From: Campylobacteraceae bacterium
Lineage (GTDB): Bacteria > Campylobacterota > Campylobacteria > Campylobacterales > Sulfurovaceae
DNA length: 5,938 nucleotides
Direction: 5' to 3'
NCBI GenBank assembly: GCA_026995985.1
Contig: JALWNF010000066.1
Span: forward strand, 1 to 5,938
The position numbers and the translations under genes were made by a program. Below, one piece after another: positions 1 through 5,069 of the stretch. The notes under the pieces were generated by a model, which did not search any database, was not told the origin of the DNA, and worked only from the letters and a program-made list of their open reading frames with translations. Position 1 is the stretch's first letter. The number at the start of each line of letters is the position of its first letter.

Positions 1-27
1 TTTACTAAGTTCTGATTTGATTTTCAT
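1..27 (-). CDS. Possible gene start running off the left window edge
   Basis: On the minus strand an ATG at 27-25 opens a frame reading MKIKSELSK before the window ends. A GGAA lies about 6 bases upstream of it, a plausible ribosome binding site. Nine codons are too few to identify a product. In H. pylori argS follows tatA on the same strand, but nothing visible here supports ArgS. This may be chance. Confidence 0.22.
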
Positions 28-125
28 ATAGTATTCCGTAGATAATGTAGTCTGTATTAGTTATAAACCAATACCTCAAAGAGAGTGTTTAAAAAAGAGA
101 AACAATCTTTTTGAAGTATTTTATC

Positions 126-153
126 TTGTTCCCAACAAAGAGGTTGGGAACAA
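126..153. terminator. Perfect 11-bp hairpin downstream of tatA
   Basis: Positions 126-136 (TTGTTCCCAAC) pair perfectly with 143-153 around a 6-base loop (AAAGAG). The hairpin lies 14 bases past the tatA stop codon on the minus strand, where an operon end would be expected. Neither strand has a run of T directly after the stem, so it is not a textbook intrinsic terminator. It could instead protect the 3' end of the mRNA. Confidence 0.4.
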
Positions 154-166
154 AGAGAACAATACA

Positions 167-388
167 TTAAGCCTGTTTAGTAGTAGACTCTTTAGTCTCT
201 GAACTACTCTCTTTAATCTCTTTTACAGACTCTTTTGCATCAGCTACTGTTGACTCATCATCTTTTACAGCATTTTTAAAATCTTTAATACCTTTACCAA
301 GACCCTTTGCTAACTCTGGTATCTTTTTACCTCCAAAGAGTAAGATAATTACTCCAACAATAACTGCTAGTTCTATTCCACCTGGCAT
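167..388 (-). CDS. tatA: Twin-arginine translocase subunit TatA
   Basis: TatA forms the protein-conducting part of the Tat system, which moves folded, often cofactor-loaded proteins across the inner membrane. The 73-residue protein shows the family layout: a short N-terminus with an acidic residue (E6), one transmembrane helix at about 6-18, the FGGKK hinge at 18-22, an amphipathic helix with [16 protein letters not shown] at 23-38, and a polar tail rich in E, S, T and K. The start is supported by AGGA 8 bases upstream. It lies 74 bases after gmk on the same strand, in the order known from H. pylori. The gap contains a perfect TATAAT, so it may have its own promoter besides readthrough from gmk. 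Assignment as TatA rather than TatB rests on the short length and motif. TatB and TatC are not in the window. Confidence 0.92.
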   Translation of the reverse strand: MPGGIELAVIVGVIILLFGGKKIPELAKGLGKGIKDFKNAVKDDESTVADAKESVKEIKESSSETKESTTKQA

Positions 389-445
389 ATTGTAAATCCT
401 TTAATCTATGTTTCTTCACTTAAAAGTAGGAAGATTATTTTCAAG

Positions 446-451
446 ATTATA
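446..451 (-). promoter_or_regulatory. Candidate -10 box for tatA
   Basis: The minus strand reads TATAAT at 451-446, between the gmk stop and the tatA start. A start point near 439 would give a leader of about 50 bases. No convincing -35 box is visible, which is common for Campylobacterota sigma-70 promoters. TATAAT can occur by chance in such AT-rich DNA. Confidence 0.35.
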
Positions 452-462
452 CTCTATTTTAT

Positions 463-1071
463 TTAATTATCCCAAATTTTAACGAAATTTTCTAACTCTT
501 GATGACTTTGTTTCAATCTTGCAGCGTTTGCAATTGTAGCAAACTCCTTAGAGGCTTTCTCAATATCATCATTAATAATGACAAAATCAAACTCTACAAC
601 TGCCTTAATCTCCTCTTTTGCATTGGCTATACGACGCTCAATAATCGAGCTATCATCTGTAGCACGAGCATATAGTCTTCTTTTAAGCTCACTTAGTGTA
701 GGTGGAGTAATAAAAGCAGAGGTCACATAATCACCCATCTTCGCACGAACTAAACGGTGACCTTGAACATCTATATCAAAAATAACTAACTTACCCTCTT
801 CTAGTGCCTCTTTAACAGGTTTTAAAGATGTCCCATAGTAGTTACCATGCACTGTAGCATACTCTAAAAACTCACCAGCTTTAATGCCCTCTTCAAACTC
901 TTCATGAGTTACAAAGTAGTACTCAACACCATCTCTTTCACCCTCTCTAGGCTTTCTAGTTGTTGTTGAGATAGAGAAGTAGTACTCTCCTATCTCATCA
1001 CTAGCATGATTTATAATGGTACTTTTACCTGCTCCAGATGGACCAGAGAGGACAAGAATAGCTCCTTGCAT
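463..1071 (-). CDS. gmk: Guanylate kinase
   Basis: This cytoplasmic enzyme phosphorylates GMP to GDP with ATP, a step in making GTP and dGTP. The 202 residues match the usual length (about 207 in E. coli). The P-loop GPSGAGKS is at 10-17. The GMP-binding region contains STTTRKPREGERDG (35-48) and EYYF (50-53), followed by Y78, Y79 and GT at 80-81. The Walker-B-like DIDVQG is at 99-104. The lid and arginine region RRLYAR followed by IIERRI lies at 131-148. Nothing essential appears missing. The start codon shares one base with the stop of the upstream ChePep gene (TAATG at 1073-1069). Only a weak purine-rich sequence precedes it, so translation is probably coupled to that gene. The chePep-gmk-tatA order is conserved with H. 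pylori. Confidence 0.97.
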   Translation of the reverse strand: MQGAILVLSGPSGAGKSTIINHASDEIGEYYFSISTTTRKPREGERDGVEYYFVTHEEFEEGIKAGEFLEYATVHGNYYGTSLKPVKEALEEGKLVIFDIDVQGHRLVRAKMGDYVTSAFITPPTLSELKRRLYARATDDSSIIERRIANAKEEIKAVVEFDFVIINDDIEKASKEFATIANAARLKQSHQELENFVKIWDN

Positions 1072-2207
1072 TATTTTGCTTCTGGAAATTTAATATTGAT
1101 ATTAATCTCTGCACCTGCAAATAGCTCACGAAGTGCCTCTACAGAAAGAGTTGAGAGTGCTTTTACAAGAGTATCCTTATCTATTTGACTCTCTTTGTTA
1201 TCCTCTTTTTCACTCTTTTTTTCTTGTTTATCTTCTGTCTCTTTACTACTCTCAACTATCTTAGTAGGTGTCATTAAATCATCTAAAGTCATCTCATTAT
1301 CTATATCTTCTGATAAAAGACCTTTAATATTTTCTATCTCATTCTTGTCAAGTATTTTTGTCTCTGCCTCACTCTCTTCTACTTTTGTTAAATCTTTAGC
1401 CTTATCTTTATTATCCTCATTATCATCTAAAACCATAAGTAACTCATCTTCTAATATAGGAGTAGTCTCTTCTTTTACCTTATCTAGTTTTAAATCATCA
1501 ATATTATCTTCAAAATCTAAAAGTTCATCTACTTTAGTCACCTCTTTTGCAAAAAGCTCCTCATCTAAAGTTAACTCATCATCTCTAATATCAAGCTCAA
1601 AAAGCTCTTTCTCTTTAGAGGTTTTATCTTTTATACTCTCTTCTTTATTGCTCTCTTTATCTTCAAACAACTCATCATCTAGTGTATTAATTTTTAAAGG
1701 GAATGCCTCTTCAAGCTTCTTATCAAAACTATCTTTAGTTTCAGCTACAACTTGTTCATCTTTAATATCCACTAAATCATTTAACTCAACAAGCCCTTCT
1801 TTATCTTCCTCTTCTTTATCTTCCTCTTTAGACTTATCTAAAAGATTAAAGTCTTTTATATCATCTTGTTTTTTCTCTTCTTTCTCTTCCATCTCTTCAA
1901 CAGAATGAATAACAGCAGAAACCTCTGATGGTAAGAAAGGTTTTAAAATTGTAATGTCAAATATAGACTTATCCTCCTCATCACCATCTGCATAAAATAG
2001 TACCGATTTTTTTACATTTAAATGCTCTTTGATTATATCATTTACATCTTTTGTCAATGAGTCCGAGTCTACAAACACTATATCATACCCATCACTATTT
2101 AACTCTGTAATCTCTTGAATTTCATCTATATCAATATTCTCTTTTCTTGCACTAAGTGCAGTTAGTCTTGATACTACTGGATTATTGTTTATTAATAATA
2201 TTTTCAT
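1071..2207 (-). CDS. chePep: ChePep-like chemotaxis protein (poly-E-rich, pseudo-receiver)
   Basis: ChePep (H. pylori HP0322) is a flagellar-pole protein that works with CheZ to control flagellar rotation; this role is carried over by homology and gene order. The 378-residue product has three parts. Residues 1-105 resemble a response-regulator receiver: MKILLINNNP at the first strand, DIVFVD at 42-47 with D47 in the phosphoacceptor position, and LKPF at 88-91. The usual acidic pair after the first strand is replaced by N7-N8-N9. Residues about 105-335 are low-complexity, rich in E, D, K, S and L, probably disordered or coiled. Residues about 340-378 form a non-repetitive tail (LVKALSTLSVEALREL, then INIKFP). 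A longer frame begins at 2252, but GGAG 6 bases before the ATG at 2207 and the receiver start favour 2207. Its stop overlaps the gmk start. Product identity rests on architecture and synteny, not an alignment. Confidence 0.82.
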   Translation of the reverse strand: MKILLINNNPVVSRLTALSARKENIDIDEIQEITELNSDGYDIVFVDSDSLTKDVNDIIKEHLNVKKSVLFYADGDEEDKSIFDITILKPFLPSEVSAVIHSVEEMEEKEEKKQDDIKDFNLLDKSKEEDKEEEDKEGLVELNDLVDIKDEQVVAETKDSFDKKLEEAFPLKINTLDDELFEDKESNKEESIKDKTSKEKELFELDIRDDELTLDEELFAKEVTKVDELLDFEDNIDDLKLDKVKEETTPILEDELLMVLDDNEDNKDKAKDLTKVEESEAETKILDKNEIENIKGLLSEDIDNEMTLDDLMTPTKIVESSKETEDKQEKKSEKEDNKESQIDKDTLVKALSTLSVEALRELFAGAEININIKFPEAK

Positions 2208-2213
2208 TTTTAA

Positions 2214-2217
2214 CTCC
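2214..2217 (-). promoter_or_regulatory. Shine-Dalgarno that fixes the chePep start
   Basis: The minus strand has GGAG at 2217-2214, 6 bases before the ATG at 2207-2205. It is the reason for choosing this start over in-frame ATGs at 2252 and 2219, which would add residues before the first receiver strand. Confidence 0.7.
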
Positions 2218-2256
2218 ATAGTTGTAACTGGTGTGTTATATTTTATTGGCAATTTT

Positions 2257-2262
2257 AGTATA
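2257..2262 (-). promoter_or_regulatory. Candidate -10 box for the chePep-gmk operon
   Basis: The minus strand reads TATACT at 2262-2257. A start point near 2250 would give a leader of about 43 bases. A second candidate, TATAAT at 2330-2325, lies farther upstream. No clear -35 element is seen for either, so the assignment is tentative. Confidence 0.35.
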
Positions 2263-2424
2263 ATTACCGTTTAATTAAGATTAATCAGCTTTTTATATAA
2301 AAATAATATTAAATTAACATATTAATTATAATGCTGATAAATATATTTAAACCCTCTAAACCTAATATTTGTTAAAATCTACTCTTAACTATTAAACTAT
2401 CTCAAAGTTCATAAAAGCTATAGC

Positions 2425-2433
2425 TGTTATAAT
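2425..2433 (+). promoter_or_regulatory. Extended -10 promoter of ppaC
   Basis: The plus strand reads TGTTATAAT, a TGn motif joined to a perfect TATAAT hexamer at 2428-2433. A start point near 2440 leaves a leader of about 25 bases. AAGGA at 2455-2459, 5 bases before the ATG at 2465, is the ribosome binding site. No good -35 box is present, as is usual for Campylobacterota. Confidence 0.65.
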
Positions 2434-2464
2434 GCCAAAAAAATTCCACTATATAAGGATATAA

Positions 2465-3382
2465 ATGTCAACTTACATTTTTGGACACACAACCCCTGAT
2501 TCGGACTCTATTATTGGAGCCTACTCACTCTCTTATCTAAAAAACCAACTAGGAGAAGATTGTATTCCATCACGTCAAGGAGAGATTAACCCTGAGACAG
2601 CTTTTATTTTAGAGAAGTTTGGTTTTAAAAAACCTATCTTAAAAACTAGCTATGCAGGAGAGAAGGTCTATCTTGTTGACTTTATGGAGCGTTCTCAAAG
2701 CCCAAAAGATATTGATGAAGCAACCATTTTAGGTATTGTCGACCACCATAAACTAGGTGACCTTAAAACAGATGCACCTCTTGAGATGTGGGTACGCCCT
2801 GTTGGTTGCTCTAACACCATCATAAAACAGATGTTTGACTACTACAATGTAGAGATTCCAAAAGATTTAGCTGGTATGATGATGTGTGCTATTTTATCAG
2901 ATACCGTTATTTTTAAGTCACCTACTTGCACAAAAGAGGATACCAAAGCAGTAAAAGAACTTGCCAAAATTGCACAGATAGATGACCCAAAAGCTCTTGG
3001 TATGGAGATGTTTATTGTAAAATCAGATGTACTAAATAGTACAAAAAGAGAGCTAGTTCTTAGAGATTTTAAAGATTTCAATATGGGTGGCAACAAAATT
3101 GGTGTTGGACAGCTTGAGGTGGTTGACCTATCTGTCTTTGACAATATGAAAGATGAGCTTTTTGAAGCAATGGCAGAGATTAAAGCTGAAGGTGAGCGTC
3201 ATAGTGTGCTACTTCTTTTAACCGATATTATGCAAGAGGGCTCACAACTACTTGTATTAAGTGATGAGAACTCTAAAATAGAAAATGCATTTGATATTAA
3301 ACTACAGAACAATCAAGTTTGGCTTCCAAAGGTGATGAGTCGTAAAAAACAGGTGATTCCATTCTTGGAAAAAGAGTTTTAA
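2465..3382 (+). CDS. ppaC: Manganese-dependent inorganic pyrophosphatase (family II, DHH)
   Basis: This cytoplasmic enzyme hydrolyses pyrophosphate to phosphate and so drives biosynthetic reactions forward. The 305 residues match the family length. The DHH domain shows the expected metal ligands: H8, D12 and D14 in GHTTPDSDS (7-15), D72 in LVDFMERSQS, the DHH motif D93-H94-H95, and D146 in LSDTVIFKSPTCT. The DHHA2 domain ends with the substrate-binding SRKKQ (292-296). PVGCSNT at 112-118 is also typical. One deviation: the usual VDHNE sequence reads VDFME at 71-75, keeping the ligand D72 and E75. There are no CBS domains, so this is the simple, unregulated form. It appears to be monocistronic, with its own promoter and a new promoter region following its stop. 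Identification is secure. Confidence 0.96.
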   Translation: MSTYIFGHTTPDSDSIIGAYSLSYLKNQLGEDCIPSRQGEINPETAFILEKFGFKKPILKTSYAGEKVYLVDFMERSQSPKDIDEATILGIVDHHKLGDLKTDAPLEMWVRPVGCSNTIIKQMFDYYNVEIPKDLAGMMMCAILSDTVIFKSPTCTKEDTKAVKELAKIAQIDDPKALGMEMFIVKSDVLNSTKRELVLRDFKDFNMGGNKIGVGQLEVVDLSVFDNMKDELFEAMAEIKAEGERHSVLLLLTDIMQEGSQLLVLSDENSKIENAFDIKLQNNQVWLPKVMSRKKQVIPFLEKEF

Positions 3383-3401
3383 AGTAATTTTTTCTGTTAT
3401 T

Positions 3402-3415
3402 TTAACAAATATCAA
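3402..3415. promoter_or_regulatory. CRP/FNR-family box upstream of the NnrS-like gene
   Basis: The plus strand reads TTAAC-N4-ATCAA. TTAAC is the half-site of NssR, the nitric-oxide-responsive CRP/FNR regulator of Campylobacter (TTAAC-N4-GTTAA); ATCAA is the FNR half-site (TTGAT-N4-ATCAA). Its centre (3408.5) lies 29.5 bases before the first base of the candidate -10 hexamer TATGAT at 3438. This is the geometry of a class II activator site centred at -41.5. Which regulator binds is unknown, and the match is mixed, so it remains a prediction. Confidence 0.4.
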
Positions 3416-3434
3416 TATTTTTTTTTGTTTACTT

Positions 3435-3443
3435 TGCTATGAT
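3435..3443 (+). promoter_or_regulatory. Candidate extended -10 promoter of the NnrS-like gene
   Basis: TGC-TATGAT is an extended -10 element with start point expected near 3450. A perfect TATAAT at 3444-3449 overlaps the same place and is an alternative. The first choice is favoured because it gives exact class II spacing to the upstream CRP/FNR-like box. AGGG at 3462-3465, 7 bases before the ATG at 3473, is the likely ribosome binding site. Confidence 0.45.
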
Positions 3444-3462
3444 TATAATAAATTACATAGCA
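3435..3462. repeat. Inverted repeat TGCTATG-N14-CATAGCA around the -10 region
   Basis: TGCTATG at 3435-3441 is the exact reverse complement of CATAGCA at 3456-3462, with 14 bases between. The left arm overlaps the candidate extended -10 element, and the right arm lies just before the ribosome binding site. It could be a repressor operator. A hairpin in the transcript is less likely, because the left arm would lie upstream of the predicted start point. Confidence 0.45.
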
Positions 3463-3472
3463 GGGTAAATTT

Positions 3473-4645
3473 ATGCTTAATTTAAAAAAACTAACAGAGA
3501 TAAAAGAGTCTTACTTTTTGTCACAACCACATCAACCATTTTTTGTTTTAGCATTTATCAATGCTATTATCTCTATGATACTTTTTGCTCTATTTTTTTC
3601 AGGATATTTAGTTCCTATTGTCCCAGCAAAATACTATCATGCCTATAGTTTTATCTATCTATCCTTTACACCAGCTTTTTTTGCTTTTCTATTTACAACT
3701 TTTCCAAGATTTTCGGCAACAGAACCTATTACAAAAAAAGAGTATCTGCGTGTACTTATCTACTATACTGTAGGCTCACTCCTTACTATTTTAGGTACAT
3801 TTGTCTCTATTCCTCTTTTAAGTACAGGAATCTTTTTAACCTTTATTGGACATATAGTAGCTGGACATATGCTCCTTCATATCTATAAAATATCAATACA
3901 AAAAGAGAAGTTTGACCAGTTTTGGATTTTAGTAGCTATGAGTTTTGGAATAGTTTCTCACTTTACACTTCTAGTTACTCTTTGGATTCCAAAACTATAT
4001 CTTTTCTCTATTCAAACAGCTATCTATCTATATCTATTTTTATTAATATTTACAGTTGCTCAACGTATGGTTCCTTTTTTTTCAAATACACCTATAGAGA
4101 AGCATATTGAACGTTTTAAAGTAATTGTTGGACTATTGTGTCTACATATTTTACTAGAGATTACACAATATAACTCATCTTTTTTGGTAGATTTTCTTCT
4201 AGCATACCTCTTTGCTAGAGAGTTAAAAAGATGGAAACTACCTTTCCCAAATGAAAACCCTCTTCTTTGGGTTTTACATATTGCACTCTTTTGGATACCT
4301 ATTGCCTTTTTAATCTCCTCTATTACAAGTCTTTTAGGGCTTATGTACGGTAGCAACTTCCTATATCTTGGCATTCACTCATTGGCGTTGGGCTTTTTCT
4401 TAACCATACTTATTGGTTTTGTAACACGTGTTACTCTTGGTCATTCAGGCAATGTTTTGATAGCAGACAACTACACTAAATATCTCTTTTATGGAACACA
4501 GATTGTTGTCTTTTTTCGCATATTGACCTCTATAACTGACAACAATATGATATTTTTTCAACTCTCTGTTGTAGCATGGATAATACTATTTGTAGCATGG
4601 GGATATAGATTTTTTGCTGTCTTGATTTTTGGGAAGAAGTTATAA
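3473..4645 (+). CDS. NnrS-family multispanning membrane protein
   Basis: NnrS proteins are heme- and copper-containing inner-membrane proteins linked to denitrification and protection from nitric oxide; their exact activity is not settled. The 390 residues match the family length, with about 12 hydrophobic segments from residue 23 to 385. Family signs are PHQPFF near the N-terminus (H20), RMVPFFS at 198-204, IHSLALG with H302, and the C-terminal RVTLGHSG signature at 319-326 (H324). Further histidines that might bind metal are H56, H127, H132 and H136. The WHxHE-type motif usual near the second helix reads YHAYSF here, so only H56 of that cluster is kept. It stands alone between ppaC and a convergent gene. 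A CRP/FNR-like box and an extended -10 precede it, which fits regulation by oxygen or nitric oxide. The family call is good, the physiological role is inferred. Confidence 0.85.
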   Translation: MLNLKKLTEIKESYFLSQPHQPFFVLAFINAIISMILFALFFSGYLVPIVPAKYYHAYSFIYLSFTPAFFAFLFTTFPRFSATEPITKKEYLRVLIYYTVGSLLTILGTFVSIPLLSTGIFLTFIGHIVAGHMLLHIYKISIQKEKFDQFWILVAMSFGIVSHFTLLVTLWIPKLYLFSIQTAIYLYLFLLIFTVAQRMVPFFSNTPIEKHIERFKVIVGLLCLHILLEITQYNSSFLVDFLLAYLFARELKRWKLPFPNENPLLWVLHIALFWIPIAFLISSITSLLGLMYGSNFLYLGIHSLALGFFLTILIGFVTRVTLGHSGNVLIADNYTKYLFYGTQIVVFFRILTSITDNNMIFFQLSVVAWIILFVAWGYRFFAVLIFGKKL

Positions 4646-4658
4646 AATTTAATTTATT

Positions 4659-4689
4659 ATGGTTATAATGATTGAATCATCATAACCAT
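4659..4689. terminator. Bidirectional hairpin between convergent genes
   Basis: The arms 4659-4672 and 4676-4689 pair with a single A-C mismatch (4667/4681), closing on a 3-base loop. The hairpin lies 13 bases after the NnrS-like stop and directly abuts the stop codon of the minus-strand SMR remnant (4692-4690). The flanks are AT-rich but lack a long T run. Its position between convergent genes suggests that it terminates both. Confidence 0.6.
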
Positions 4690-4971
4690 TTAACTCTTTG
4701 TACTTAAATGGAGTCCTACAACACCCAAAATAATAAATCCTATACTTACTATTTTTAGTGGAGTTATCTCCTCTTTAAAATAGTAAAAACCAATTATAGT
4801 AATAAGTGCTGTTCCTACACCTGACCATATAGCATAAGCCATACTAACATCAAATCTCTTTAAAGCAAATGTTAATGTACCCAAGGAGAGAATATAAAAG
4901 AGTGCCATAGCTATAGATGGTACTATTTTGGTAAAACCTCCTGACATCTTCATAGCTGTTGTTCCTGCTAC
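4690..4971 (-). pseudogene. 5'-truncated SMR-family multidrug efflux gene
   Basis: SMR proteins (EmrE/QacC type) are four-helix inner-membrane antiporters that export cationic drugs in exchange for protons. The remaining 93 codons begin with VAGTTAMKMSGGFTK, matching the sequence directly after the essential Glu14 of EmrE. They include TM2 (PSIAMALFYILSLGTLTFAL), TM3 with the AYAIWSGVG signature typical of the Qac branch, and TM4 (IVSIGFIILGVVGLHL). TM1 and its glutamate are missing. In their place is the right end of the adjacent tnpB element. The frame stays open upstream through the element, to an ATG at 5028 and TTG codons at 5061 and 5070, giving a chimera of up to 126 residues whose first 33 are element-derived and non-SMR; a histidine replaces the glutamate. 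Without TM1 it should not transport. The frame has no other damage, so the insertion looks recent. The missing 5' part is expected beyond the right window edge. Confidence 0.85.
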
Positions 4972-5069
4972 GTGAACCTCACTCTCCCAAATCAAAGAGA
5001 GCTTCGTAGGAGAGGCTTCATTTGTCATGAATACGAGATAAAAGGAGTAACACTTAGCCAAACTAAGCA
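4952..5069 (-). ncRNA. Predicted TnpB omega/reRNA with guide into the SMR gene
   Basis: IS200/IS605 tnpB elements make a guide RNA from the tnpB 3' end and the right end of the element, with the guide taken from flanking DNA. Here the scaffold would contain a hairpin CTTAG-TTTGG-CTAAG (5067-5053) over the tnpB stop, then GAAGCC and the GC-rich stem CTCTCC/GGAGAG (5014-5009 with 4987-4982), ending GAGGTTCAC near 4972. The guide would begin at 4971 as GTAGCAGGAACAACAGCTAT, which is SMR coding sequence. Exact ends are not determined. The 5' end given is only the outermost hairpin seen and may lie deeper in tnpB. Confidence 0.5.
4982..5014 (-). repeat. Subterminal hairpin of the element's right end
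   Basis: On the minus strand CTCTCC (5014-5009) pairs with GGAGAG (4987-4982). A competing shorter hairpin pairs CTCTC (5001-4997) with the same GAGAG (4986-4982) around a 10-base loop. An outer pairing GAAGCCTC (5019-5012) with GAGGTTC (4980-4974), with one bulged C, is a third option. Such a structure is expected for TnpA recognition and for the guide-RNA scaffold. Confidence 0.55.

Larger units (their letters stand above)
2208..2464. other. Divergent intergenic region between chePep and ppaC
   Basis: This 257-base, very AT-rich stretch separates two divergently transcribed genes and has no convincing coding frame. It holds the candidate promoters listed separately. At 2325-2332 the self-complementary ATTATAAT provides a -10-like hexamer on both strands. 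A plus-strand TTATAATGC occurs at 2327 and again at 2428. Short inverted matches ATCAGC (2284-2289) and GCTGAT (2333-2338) flank the middle. No small RNA or riboswitch was recognised. Confidence 0.5.

Noticed and set aside
1195..1908. Long plus-strand open frame of 237 codons, rich in Ser and Leu
   Set aside because: It is the mirror of the E/D/K-rich codons of the ChePep gene on the other strand; it has no domain, no ribosome binding site and an extreme low-complexity composition.
2208..2252. N-terminal extension of ChePep to an ATG at 2252
   Set aside because: The 15 added residues precede the first receiver strand, and a well-placed GGAG selects the ATG at 2207.
2842..3144. Minus-strand open frame of 100 codons
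   Set aside because: It lies wholly inside ppaC, whose catalytic motifs are intact, and shows no family features.
3407..3426. AAATAT-CA-ATATTT stem followed by nine T, as a ppaC terminator
   Set aside because: The stem is only A-T pairs with a 2-base loop, too weak to trust, and the same bases are better explained as part of the CRP/FNR-like box.
4060..4374. Minus-strand open frame of 104 codons
   Set aside because: It lies inside the NnrS-like gene, opposite membrane-helix codons; no motif or ribosome binding site supports it.
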